Below are positions 1 to 5,672 of a DNA stretch of 5,693 bases, piece after piece. The translations under genes and the position numbers were made by a program. The stretch comes from Chloroflexi bacterium RBG_16_57_11 (lineage in GTDB: Bacteria; Chloroflexota; Anaerolineae; Anaerolineales; UBA4823). Numbering within the stretch: the stretch's first letter is position 1; each line of letters starts with the position of its first letter. The notes below the pieces were generated by a model that worked only from the letters and a program-made list of their open reading frames with translations, was not told the origin of the DNA and made no database searches. The stretch is from NCBI GenBank assembly GCA_001795165.1, contig MGNS01000019.1, forward strand, positions 7,209 to 12,901, in the 5' to 3' direction.

Positions 1-455
1 CCGATCTCGATGAAGCGGTGCTGCTGGTAAAATGCTTGCAACAGCGAGACAATACCCTGGTCCGCCTGATGCAGCGGCTGGCGGTACTTCAGCGGCACTA
101 TATCCTGGAAGGCGACGCAGCCATGGTGCCTCTAACCCGTGCTCAGCTGGCAGGCGAACTGGAGGTCCACGAATCCACCATTTCGCGCGCAGTTGCCGGG
201 AAAGCGGTACAATTGCCAAACAAAAAGATCGTTCCGTTGGCAAAATGGTTCGATCGCAGCTTGAATGTGCGCACAGCTTTATTAAATATTATCGCCCAGG
301 AGAGGCAACCTCTCAGCGATACTAAAATTGTCGATCTCCTGGCCGACCTGGGTTTTAACGTCGCCCGGCGCACCGTGGCAAAATACCGTTCGATGGAGGG
401 CATCTTGCCAGCTCGGCTACGGCATCTCGCCACTGCAACCATTTCAAATGAGTGA
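1..455 (+). CDS. rpoN: RNA polymerase sigma-54 factor RpoN, C-terminal part (5' end outside window)
   Basis: This is the 3' portion (about 150 codons, first complete codon at 3) of sigma-54, the alternative sigma factor that recognises -24/-12 promoters and needs an ATP-driven activator to open DNA. The reading frame is open to the left edge, so the apparent GTG start at 18 is internal. Visible landmarks are the end of the core-binding region (LQQRDNTLVRLMQRL), the helix-turn-helix with the family signature HESTISRAV (HEST begins at 168), the PLSD motif, and the RpoN box ARRTVAKYR at 363-389, which contacts the -24 element. The RpoN box is perfect. The segment between HEST and PLSD is divergent: KAVQLPNK stands where most family members have KY(V/L)..PRG, and the stretch is roughly a dozen residues shorter than in E. 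coli RpoN (compared from memory). The stop codon overlaps the start of the kinase gene, which implies co-transcription. Identity is very secure; the missing 5' part cannot be assessed. Confidence 0.96.
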   Translation, partial: DLDEAVLLVKCLQQRDNTLVRLMQRLAVLQRHYILEGDAAMVPLTRAQLAGELEVHESTISRAVAGKAVQLPNKKIVPLAKWFDRSLNVRTALLNIIAQERQPLSDTKIVDLLADLGFNVARRTVAKYRSMEGILPARLRHLATATISNE

Positions 456-2415
456 AAATACGACCTTCCCTGTGTTGAGCCTGAGTGGGACGCGACCACC
501 CAGGAATGACGAGTTTGATACGTTCCTCGAACAGCTTCCACACGCGGTAATCCTGGTGGACGCTCAAACCGAGCGCGTTCTGGCAGCCAACACGCGTTTC
601 GGCATACTCACCGCCTACACACGCAGTGAGCTGAGCGGGATGGAAGTCCGTTCGTTGCTGCCAGAATGGCAAGCGGGCATAATCCATTCAACGGCAACCG
701 AAGAACGACAGATGGTTCCCCTCCAACCCGTCACTCAGCCCCTGATACGCCGAAACCGCACCCAGATCAAAGTACAGCTTCTGGCTGTTCTGATTAGCAC
801 AAAGCCGAAGAGATACCTGATCGTTGCTGAAGCGACCGATCCGGCCCGCTGGCCATTCGAGCAACAACGCCAATTTAAGCTGTGGAATGGCGTGACTCAG
901 GCGATCGCCGCCATTCAGGAAGATACCATCGAGGCTGCGATTCGTGCGGCTATACAAGCCGGTCAATATTTAACCGAGGCAAAATTCATGGCGATCTACC
1001 GCCTCAAAGAGCAGAGCCCGCAGTTAGAACGCTATGCCAGCCTGGGACCAGAGGAGGTGTTTCCCGAACTGCTCTCGGCGCACGAGCTGGTCTATCTTAA
1101 CCAATTGAAGATATGGGAAGCAGGTAAGCGTTCGAGCAGCACTTTGCATCATTCTGCTCGTAACGCCGGGCTTGCCTACCTGGCAACCGCGCCGATCGGA
1201 CAGGAAAACGCGATCGTCGGCGTGATCGCGTTGGGCGACGAAGAGCCAGCCGCCAGCGAATACATCGAGCGTGCGATCCAATTGATCTCCACCACAATCC
1301 TCACGATCTTCCAACGACATACCTGGGGATCCAACCTGCAAGGCCAAGTCAATGATCTGGCTGCGAGGATGCTATTCGCCACAGCACTGGAAGAGCGAAC
1401 CCGCGAGGGTGTCCTGACTCTCAATCCCGATCTCAGGATCGTACGGATGAACCCGGCGGTCGAGATCATGATGGGTTATGCCGGAAGCGAAGTCACCGGG
1501 CAACCGGTGGAGAAAGTGTTAATTGGCCCGGAGGGGTTGATGCCGGCGCTCCTGGCTGCCCAGCAAGGGAATCCAACCTATAACCTGGGAAATGTGCACC
1601 TTTACCGCCGTTATGGCGAGGCTTTCCTGGCACTGGTGCGCATCTTTCCAGTCATGCAGGCTGACATGGTCGAGCAAATAATCGTTTTCATCACGGACTT
1701 AAACGAACAGGAGCAAACCCGCTTACACACCCAACAGCTCGAACACCGCGCTTTGCTGGGCGAAGTGACTGCAATCTTCGCCCACGAGGTACGCAACCCG
1801 ATCAATAATATCAGCACCGGGCTACAGCTCCTGGCGATGAACCTTCCCGAGGGCGACCCGAACCAGGATGTTATTGCGCGCATGCTGCAGGACAGCGACC
1901 GGCTGGCAGAGTTGATTAAATCGGTGCTGGCATTCTCGCGCCCGATGGATTACGAGATGGAGCCGGTGGACCTGCCTTTGCTGTTGAAGCGCCTGATCGA
2001 GCGCTTGCGCCCACGCATTACCCACTTGAATGTAGCTTATGAGCTGACCGCCGAGCCAGACTGCCCGCCGATTCGCGGCAATCTACGCGCCCTGGAACAG
2101 GTATTCAGCAACCTGATCACCAACGCGCTTCAAGCGATGGGCGGAAAAGGCGGCAACCTGTTCATTAAGATACAACCGGTACATCACGAAGGGCATGAAT
2201 ACATTGAAGTCAGCGTGGCTGACACCGGCCCAGGCATCCCCATGGAATTGCAGGAGCGCGTATTTCATCCGTTTTTCACCACCGAGCGTGGCGGAACAGG
2301 TTTAGGCTTGGCCATCGTCAAGCGCATCATCACTGCTCACAAAGGCACAATCCGTCTAACCAGCTTCCCAGGCGGTACGATCTTCCACGTACAGATCCCC
2401 CAGGACCAGACTTAA
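448..2415 (+). CDS. Soluble PAS-GAF-PAS sensor histidine kinase, NtrB/AtoS-like, cognate to the downstream NtrC-family regulator
   Basis: Predicted 655-residue histidine kinase that should autophosphorylate and pass phosphate to the regulator encoded next. Order of parts: PAS domain ~24-130 (LPHAVILVDAQTERVLAAN), GAF domain ~143-295, second PAS ~316-425 (EGVLTLNPDLRIVRMNPA), HisKA dimerisation domain ~436-500 with H-box FAHEVRNPINNI and phospho-acceptor His446, then an HATPase_c domain with N-box FSNLITNALQAM (Asn555, Asn559), G1 box DTGPGIP (592-598), F-box FHPFF (606-610) and G2 box GGTGLGLA (615-622). All catalytic motifs are intact. No transmembrane segment or signal peptide is visible, so it should sense a cytoplasmic cue, as NtrB and FlgS do; the ligand cannot be read from sequence. 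I chose ATG 448 because it overlaps the rpoN stop as ATGAGTGA and is followed by a short tail and the PAS domain. The frame stays open upstream to a TTG at 328, but that part only reads rpoN out of frame. No clear Shine-Dalgarno is seen, which suggests translational coupling to rpoN. Confidence 0.93.
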   Translation: MSENTTFPVLSLSGTRPPRNDEFDTFLEQLPHAVILVDAQTERVLAANTRFGILTAYTRSELSGMEVRSLLPEWQAGIIHSTATEERQMVPLQPVTQPLIRRNRTQIKVQLLAVLISTKPKRYLIVAEATDPARWPFEQQRQFKLWNGVTQAIAAIQEDTIEAAIRAAIQAGQYLTEAKFMAIYRLKEQSPQLERYASLGPEEVFPELLSAHELVYLNQLKIWEAGKRSSSTLHHSARNAGLAYLATAPIGQENAIVGVIALGDEEPAASEYIERAIQLISTTILTIFQRHTWGSNLQGQVNDLAARMLFATALEERTREGVLTLNPDLRIVRMNPAVEIMMGYAGSEVTGQPVEKVLIGPEGLMPALLAAQQGNPTYNLGNVHLYRRYGEAFLALVRIFPVMQADMVEQIIVFITDLNEQEQTRLHTQQLEHRALLGEVTAIFAHEVRNPINNISTGLQLLAMNLPEGDPNQDVIARMLQDSDRLAELIKSVLAFSRPMDYEMEPVDLPLLLKRLIERLRPRITHLNVAYELTAEPDCPPIRGNLRALEQVFSNLITNALQAMGGKGGNLFIKIQPVHHEGHEYIEVSVADTGPGIPMELQERVFHPFFTTERGGTGLGLAIVKRIITAHKGTIRLTSFPGGTIFHVQIPQDQT

Positions 2416-2419
2416 TATG
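2402..2419 (+). promoter_or_regulatory. Ribosome binding site and start of the response regulator, inside the kinase 3' end
   Basis: AGGA at 2402-2405 lies 11 nt upstream of ATG 2417, within the last codons of the kinase gene, whose TAA is at 2413-2415. The one-base gap supports this start and suggests that ribosomes finishing the kinase re-initiate on the regulator. The motif is weak, so coupling probably matters. Confidence 0.45.
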
Positions 2420-3583
2420 AGTGCAACTATTCTGATTGTCGACGATGAAGAAAATGCACGACATCACATAGGCGCCTTTCTGGACGGGCGCGGTTATGAA
2501 ACGATCGGTGTAGCGACGTTGGGTGAGGCGCGCGATCGACTTCGCCAGGCCGACCCCGACATTATCCTGCTTGACGTCCAGCTTCCGGATGGATACGGAC
2601 CTGATTTATTGGACGAAGTGGCAACCATGCCGGTTCGCCCTCCGGTCATCCTGATTACTGCCTATGGAGACATTGAGATGGCAGTGGAAGCCATGAAGAG
2701 CGGCGCACACGACTTCCTGCAAAAACCAATCGTGCTCACCCAGTTAGAAAAATCGGTTTGCCGGGCTGTGGAGATCGTTAGCCTGCGCCGTGAGCTCGCT
2801 CACTTACGCCAAACACGGCAGGGCGAAATGGACTTCATCGTCGGCTCATCGCAAAAGATGCGCTCTCTGGTGGATCATGCCCGGCGAGCCGCGGAGGCCT
2901 CGGTTTCGGTGCTGATCACTGGTGAGACAGGAACCGGTAAAGAGGTGCTGGCAAACTTTACCCACCGCATGGGACCGCGCGCCAATAAACCCTTCATACC
3001 GATCAATTGCGCTGCGATTCAGAGCACCATGCTGGAATCGGAGCTGTTCGGGCATGAAGCTGGGGCCTTCACCGGAGCTGAAAAGCGCAAGCCAGGACTC
3101 ATGGAAGTGGCAGATGGTGGCATCCTGTTCCTGGATGAGATCTCTTCCATGCCCGTCGACATGCAAGCCAAATTATTACGCGCTCTCGAAGATCACTCCT
3201 TCCGTCGTGTAGGCGGCACAAACCTGATCCGGATCGACGTGCAGGTCCTGGCCGCCTCGAACCGGCGACTGGCCACTTTGATGGAGGAAGGCAAGTTTCG
3301 CGAGGACTTGTATTACCGGTTGAAGGTGGTCGATCTGCATATCCCTCCGCTGCGCGAGCACAAGCAGGATATTCCTGAGCTGGTAGGGCTTTTCATACGT
3401 CATAATAACCAGCGCATGGGAATGAACATCCAGGACGTCACACCTCGGGCGATGCAGGTGCTGATGACGCACTCCTGGCCAGGCAACATCCGTGAATTAC
3501 GGAATGTGATCGAGCGTGCGATGCTTTTCTGCGATGAAGGCAGCCTGGATGTCCCCCACTTACCGGCAGAGCTAATAGGTTAA
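2417..3583 (+). CDS. NtrC-family sigma-54-activating response regulator lacking the C-terminal DNA-binding domain
   Basis: Predicted 388-residue two-component regulator. The receiver domain (~1-120) has the acidic pair Asp9/Asp10, phospho-acceptor Asp53 (ILLDVQLPDG), Thr81 and Lys103. A helical linker (~108-138) leads to the AAA+ sigma-54 interaction domain (~139-375): Walker A GETGTGKE (169-176), the sigma-54-contacting loop GAFTGA (216-221), Walker B ILFLDE (Asp240, Glu241), the arginine-bearing motif FREDLYYRL (294-302), and the sensor II region WPGNIREL (354-361). Every motif needed for ATP hydrolysis and sigma-54 remodelling is present. The protein then stops about 27 residues after WPGNIREL, where NtrC, AtoC or ZraR would continue with a Fis-type helix-turn-helix. 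The same layout is known in H. pylori FlgR and Chlamydia CtcC, which activate without a bound enhancer. Translation starts 1 nt after the kinase stop, with a modest AGGA at 2402-2405. Its place behind rpoN and the kinase indicates a dedicated circuit. What it switches on is not visible here. Confidence 0.94.
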   Translation: MSATILIVDDEENARHHIGAFLDGRGYETIGVATLGEARDRLRQADPDIILLDVQLPDGYGPDLLDEVATMPVRPPVILITAYGDIEMAVEAMKSGAHDFLQKPIVLTQLEKSVCRAVEIVSLRRELAHLRQTRQGEMDFIVGSSQKMRSLVDHARRAAEASVSVLITGETGTGKEVLANFTHRMGPRANKPFIPINCAAIQSTMLESELFGHEAGAFTGAEKRKPGLMEVADGGILFLDEISSMPVDMQAKLLRALEDHSFRRVGGTNLIRIDVQVLAASNRRLATLMEEGKFREDLYYRLKVVDLHIPPLREHKQDIPELVGLFIRHNNQRMGMNIQDVTPRAMQVLMTHSWPGNIRELRNVIERAMLFCDEGSLDVPHLPAELIG

Positions 3584-5043
3584 GGGGAATACCACAACAC
3601 GAAGCTATCTTCCTTACAAGTTTCCTGTTCATCAGGAAGCGGCAAGCAAATCTTGTAGCTGATCAGAGAGCCGTTTGGACCCTTAATCGGCGCCAGTCGC
3701 AGGCTGGAGAACCCATTGTTGTCGGTCATATCCATTGCCAGGACTTTTTCGCTGCCATCCAGCATCGTTAAGATCAGTGTCGGTTGGATCCCTGATAACG
3801 GCTGACCATTTTGCCTCACACTCATCGTCACTTCCTGTTCCTGACCTGGAGTTAAGTACGGGTAGCGTTCCTTGATTTGGATATCCAGCTCTGATTGCAA
3901 CCGGTTAGCCGTATAGTTAGACTGATAGTATAAAGTCTTGTAAACATGTCCAAGAGGCTCAGGGCGAACACGGCTTGGGGGAGGCGCCGGCTGATCGTAC
4001 ATCAGGCACAAATATTCGAAACATTGATGCAGCACCGTATTATGGAATGGCGTTAGATGCGTGATAGGTACTCCGCTCAACTGCAATCCACCGTGAGATT
4101 CAAGAAAATCCCAAAAACTGGCCAGGATTTCATAGCCGCGCAACCCTTCTGTGGCGATAAAATGCTGGTCCGGGCTCTGGCTATTTTCACGCGCTGGATC
4201 GGGGGAGATATTCAATAGCTGTCCCAGGGGTCTAAGGCGAACACTATTCGGAGCCTGGGGCGAGTCAGCTTCGAGGACCACATTTTCGAAGATCTGCTCC
4301 CAATTACCGTTTTTATTCAAGTAGGGCTCAGATATGGCAAACCCGGTAAAGTCTGCTCCCCACTGGTTGACAAACTGGGCGAAGGCAGGATCGATGCGGG
4401 CGATGAGGTCCATCGTAGCATCAGGCGAGTCCGGGGCCGTGATATATTGCCTACAATTTTCATTGCACGCCCAAACGCCGTAGTCCAGCAAGCGAACCTG
4501 ATCAGAGCCTTCCAGGCGAAAGAAGCCAACACTTTCAAAGAATTGTTCATGGCGGCGCCGGATGGGATTATAGCGTACTTCGGTCAAAGGCTTTCCTACG
4601 ATATACGCCCCGAGCTTTTCGTATAAAGGTAGAAATTCGGGGCTGATGACATGCCCTCCCTCATATGCAAAACCGACCTGCTCCGGCGGTTGGACCGGCG
4701 GTTCAATTGCTCCCATCTCCACCCCAAGAGGGGCCAGGGTGAACAACTGGCGGATCGGGTTGGAGGGATTGTAGACCATCTTGGCTTTCTGTAAGTATTG
4801 AATCCTGGCGGCGCCATCATTAAAAACAGGGCTAATTGGCGGGCCTAAGATATCTTCACCCCCCAGATGTTGGTAAAACTCACGGAATACCGGGTCAATC
4901 GTCAGGCGTTCGATCAGGGTTGGAGTGGGACGAGGACTCCAATCATAACTACAGGCGATACTGACAAGCAAAAACAAAGCCAGTAGCCAGTGTGTGTGTG
5001 CCTGCCAGAGGATGTGGGGCAGATTACGGGATTGACTATGCAT
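3580..5043 (-). CDS. Predicted secreted lipoprotein with four ~84-residue repeats and a C-terminal Ig-like domain, function unknown
   Basis: Predicted 487-residue exported protein; I do not recognise a characterised homologue. The N-terminus has a hydrophobic helix ending in a lipobox-like sequence (WLLALFLLVSIAC), which makes Cys31 the likely lipidated residue after signal peptidase II. Serine at -3 is not the preferred residue, so simple secretion or a membrane anchor remains possible. Residues ~50-366 form four related units starting near 50, 134, 218 and 303, each with the pattern F...(F/Y)...lG....G.pis...(15-20)...Q.FE..........pLG. Residues ~395-485 look like a beta-rich Ig or carboxypeptidase-regulatory-like domain (LTPGQEQEVTMSVRQNGQPL, then a DNNGFSS turn). 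Cysteines occur in close pairs (193/197, 341/346, 466/476), which would suit disulfides outside the cell. No catalytic motif is evident; a cell-surface binding or structural role is a guess. ATG 5043 is chosen because the signal peptide follows it; no strong Shine-Dalgarno is visible. The gene is convergent with the regulator, sharing TTAA at 3580-3583. Confidence 0.85.
   Translation of the reverse strand: MHSQSRNLPHILWQAHTHWLLALFLLVSIACSYDWSPRPTPTLIERLTIDPVFREFYQHLGGEDILGPPISPVFNDGAARIQYLQKAKMVYNPSNPIRQLFTLAPLGVEMGAIEPPVQPPEQVGFAYEGGHVISPEFLPLYEKLGAYIVGKPLTEVRYNPIRRRHEQFFESVGFFRLEGSDQVRLLDYGVWACNENCRQYITAPDSPDATMDLIARIDPAFAQFVNQWGADFTGFAISEPYLNKNGNWEQIFENVVLEADSPQAPNSVRLRPLGQLLNISPDPARENSQSPDQHFIATEGLRGYEILASFWDFLESHGGLQLSGVPITHLTPFHNTVLHQCFEYLCLMYDQPAPPPSRVRPEPLGHVYKTLYYQSNYTANRLQSELDIQIKERYPYLTPGQEQEVTMSVRQNGQPLSGIQPTLILTMLDGSEKVLAMDMTDNNGFSSLRLAPIKGPNGSLISYKICLPLPDEQETCKEDSFVLWYSP
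3946..4896 (-). repeat. Four tandem protein-coding repeats in the lipoprotein gene (~252 bp each)
   Basis: The units are 4896-4645, 4644-4393, 4392-4138 and 4137-3946 (the last one ends at the shared core). Aligned cores are: FREFYQHLGGEDILGPPIS, FLPLYEKLGAYIVGKPLTE, FAQFVNQWGADFTGFAISE and FWDFLESHGGLQLSGVPIT. Each is followed by a Q.(F/L)(E/Q) element (IQYLQK, EQFFES, EQIFEN, HQCFEY) and a closing (P/D).G (APLG, LDYG, RPLG, EPLG). The similarity is at the protein level; the DNA copies have diverged, so this is an old duplication. Confidence 0.75.
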
Positions 5044-5081
5044 AATATAATATCACGGACCGGAGATCGACCCTGTATATT

Positions 5082-5109
5082 ATTCTATTACAAATAACCA
5101 CCCCGCCAA
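5082..5109 (-). promoter_or_regulatory. Candidate sigma-70-type promoter for the lipoprotein gene
   Basis: On the minus strand, TTGGCG (5109-5104) and TAGAAT (5087-5082) are separated by 16 nt. This matches the -35 at four of six positions and the -10 at five of six. Transcription would begin near 5075 and give a leader of about 32 nt before ATG 5043. Chance matches are common in AT-rich DNA. Confidence 0.35.
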
Positions 5110-5256
5110 ACCTACAATCTCGTAAGGTCGGCTTATGAAATTTTGTTTGTCTTCGCTTGTCTCCAAGTGCCAATAATAAGCCTGGGAATTGCATTATATC
5201 ATAATCTTATTTTAATAAAATACTTATTGCGGGAATTATCATCTATTGAATATTTG

Positions 5257-5287
5257 TTGAAATGGAATTTTATGCATGCAATATAAA
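5257..5287 (+). promoter_or_regulatory. Weak candidate promoter upstream of the cobalamin riboswitch
   Basis: TTGAAA (5257-5262) and TATAAA (5282-5287) match the sigma-70 hexamers well but are 19 nt apart, longer than the 16-18 nt optimum. Transcription from here would start near 5294, about 80 nt before the aptamer. A poorer alternative -10, TATTCT, is at 5340-5345 with no good -35. Some promoter must lie between here and the aptamer, because the nearest gene upstream runs the other way. Confidence 0.3.
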
Positions 5288-5371
5288 TTGATCCACCTCA
5301 CCCCAAAGTAAAGGGGTAGCCAAGATGATCGTTCTATGGTATTCTAGGAGCAAGTTTTAACAAAAGAATAT

Positions 5372-5499
5372 GTAACGACTGCGGTGCCTTACCCCCGGAT
5401 GGGAAGGCATAATAACGAAGCCGGTTAAAGTCCGGCGCTGTCGCGCAACTGTATTCCACACTTCGTGTGGAGAGCCAGGTCGAACACCGTAGTTGTTGT
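5372..5499 (+). ncRNA. Cobalamin (B12) riboswitch aptamer
   Basis: This leader RNA should bind a cobalamin such as adenosylcobalamin and control the gene to its right. The closing helix P1 is 5375-5386 with 5485-5496 (12 pairs, two G-U), extendable outward. P2 is GCCTT (5386-5390) with AAGGC (5404-5408), flanked by the conserved GGGAAG. The core stem GCCGG (5420-5424)/CCGGC (5432-5436) is followed by the family signature GCGCAACTGTA, matching the usual CCGC(C/A)ACTGTA. A variable hairpin CCACA...TGTGG (5456-5470) has a short CTTCG loop. The B12 box is at about 5470-5487 (GAGAGCCAGGTCGAACACC). The order and spacing of these elements fit the cobalamin family well; I cannot assign the subclass or preferred cofactor. 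Regulated genes in this family usually encode B12 synthesis, B12 transport, or B12-independent isoenzymes; the target here is outside the window. Confidence 0.92.
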
Positions 5500-5575
5500 T
5501 TCCACAAGCCTCGCAGCCAGGAGGTGGAAGCCTGTCGATCCGACCCACTCACAACCTCCCTGTCCAAGCGACAGG
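5499..5575 (+). promoter_or_regulatory. Riboswitch expression platform: mutually exclusive hairpins
   Basis: Three competing pairings can be drawn. A hairpin directly after P1 joins 5499-5505 (TTTCCAC) with 5524-5530 (GTGGAAG). This would hide GGAGGT (5520-5525), which can otherwise pair with ACCTCC (5554-5559). The latter pairing occupies the first bases of the terminator's left arm. Separately, CCTGTCG (5531-5537) is perfectly complementary to CGACAGG (5569-5575), the terminator's right arm. A sensible model is that B12 binding stabilises P1 and the adjacent hairpin, so the terminator forms, while without B12 an antiterminator wins. The pairings are visible; the mechanism is inferred. Confidence 0.55.
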
Positions 5576-5587
5576 GATTTTTGTTTT
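5558..5587 (+). terminator. Rho-independent terminator of the B12 riboswitch
   Basis: A perfect 7-bp stem CCCTGTC (5558-5564)/GACAGGG (5570-5576) with loop CAAGC is followed by ATTTTTGTTTT. Its position about 60 nt after the aptamer, and the alternative pairings available to both arms, mark it as the regulated terminator of the riboswitch. Confidence 0.9.
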
Positions 5588-5672
5588 GTCGAATAATGAT
5601 TATTGGAGCTTCCTAATATTACAGCGCAAGGTTGGTTGAAAGAGTAGCAAGTCTGGCCAGCCTGGACTTGCG
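5588..5672 (+). other. Leader between the riboswitch terminator and the downstream gene
   Basis: No gene is seen here. The stretch has a 13-nt palindrome AATAAT-G-ATTATT (5592-5604), which could be an operator or chance, and a 25-nt hairpin at 5647-5671 with a 10-bp stem (8 Watson-Crick, 2 G-U) and loop CCAGC. The hairpin lies right against a possible start codon at 5673. Confidence 0.5.

Larger units (their letters stand above)
5044..5371. other. AT-rich intergenic region between the divergent lipoprotein gene and the B12 riboswitch
   Basis: No convincing coding sequence is seen on either strand. The stretch is clearly richer in A and T than the flanking genes, especially 5190-5290. It contains the candidate minus-strand promoter (5082-5109), a candidate plus-strand promoter (5257-5287), an inverted repeat GGCTTAT/ATAAGCC (5130-5136 and 5176-5182, 39 nt apart), and a 5-bp hairpin ACCCC/GGGGT (5300-5317) without a following T-run. 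It most likely serves as the divergent control region. Confidence 0.6.

Noticed and set aside
328..447. Upstream extension of the kinase reading frame to a TTG at 328.
   Set aside because: The extra 40 residues lie entirely inside rpoN, including the perfect RpoN box, and do not resemble a domain. ATG 448, overlapping the rpoN stop, is the better start.
2846..3166. Antisense and out-of-frame open frames within the kinase, regulator and lipoprotein genes (for example 2846-3166 minus and 2922-3212 plus).
   Set aside because: The frames beneath them encode intact catalytic motifs of known families, so these are by-products of codon bias in the real genes.
5155..5172. TGGCAC on the minus strand (5172-5167), resembling the -24 half of a sigma-54 promoter ahead of the lipoprotein gene.
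   Set aside because: At the -12 spacing the sequence is CA rather than GC, and no TTGC lies at the right distance. Without the -12 element this is a chance match.
5300..5317. Hairpin ACCCC...GGGGT considered as an intrinsic terminator.
   Set aside because: The stem is only 5 bp with an 8-nt loop, and no T-run follows on either strand.
5334..5567. Minus-strand open frames across the riboswitch (5334-5567 and 5357-5548).
   Set aside because: They are antisense to a well-defined structured RNA, show no recognisable protein features, and have no ribosome binding site of note.
5655..5671. TGGCC...TTGC on the plus strand, considered as a sigma-54 promoter for the gene on the right.
   Set aside because: The GG to GC distance is 13 nt instead of 10, and both halves are arms of the 5647-5671 hairpin.
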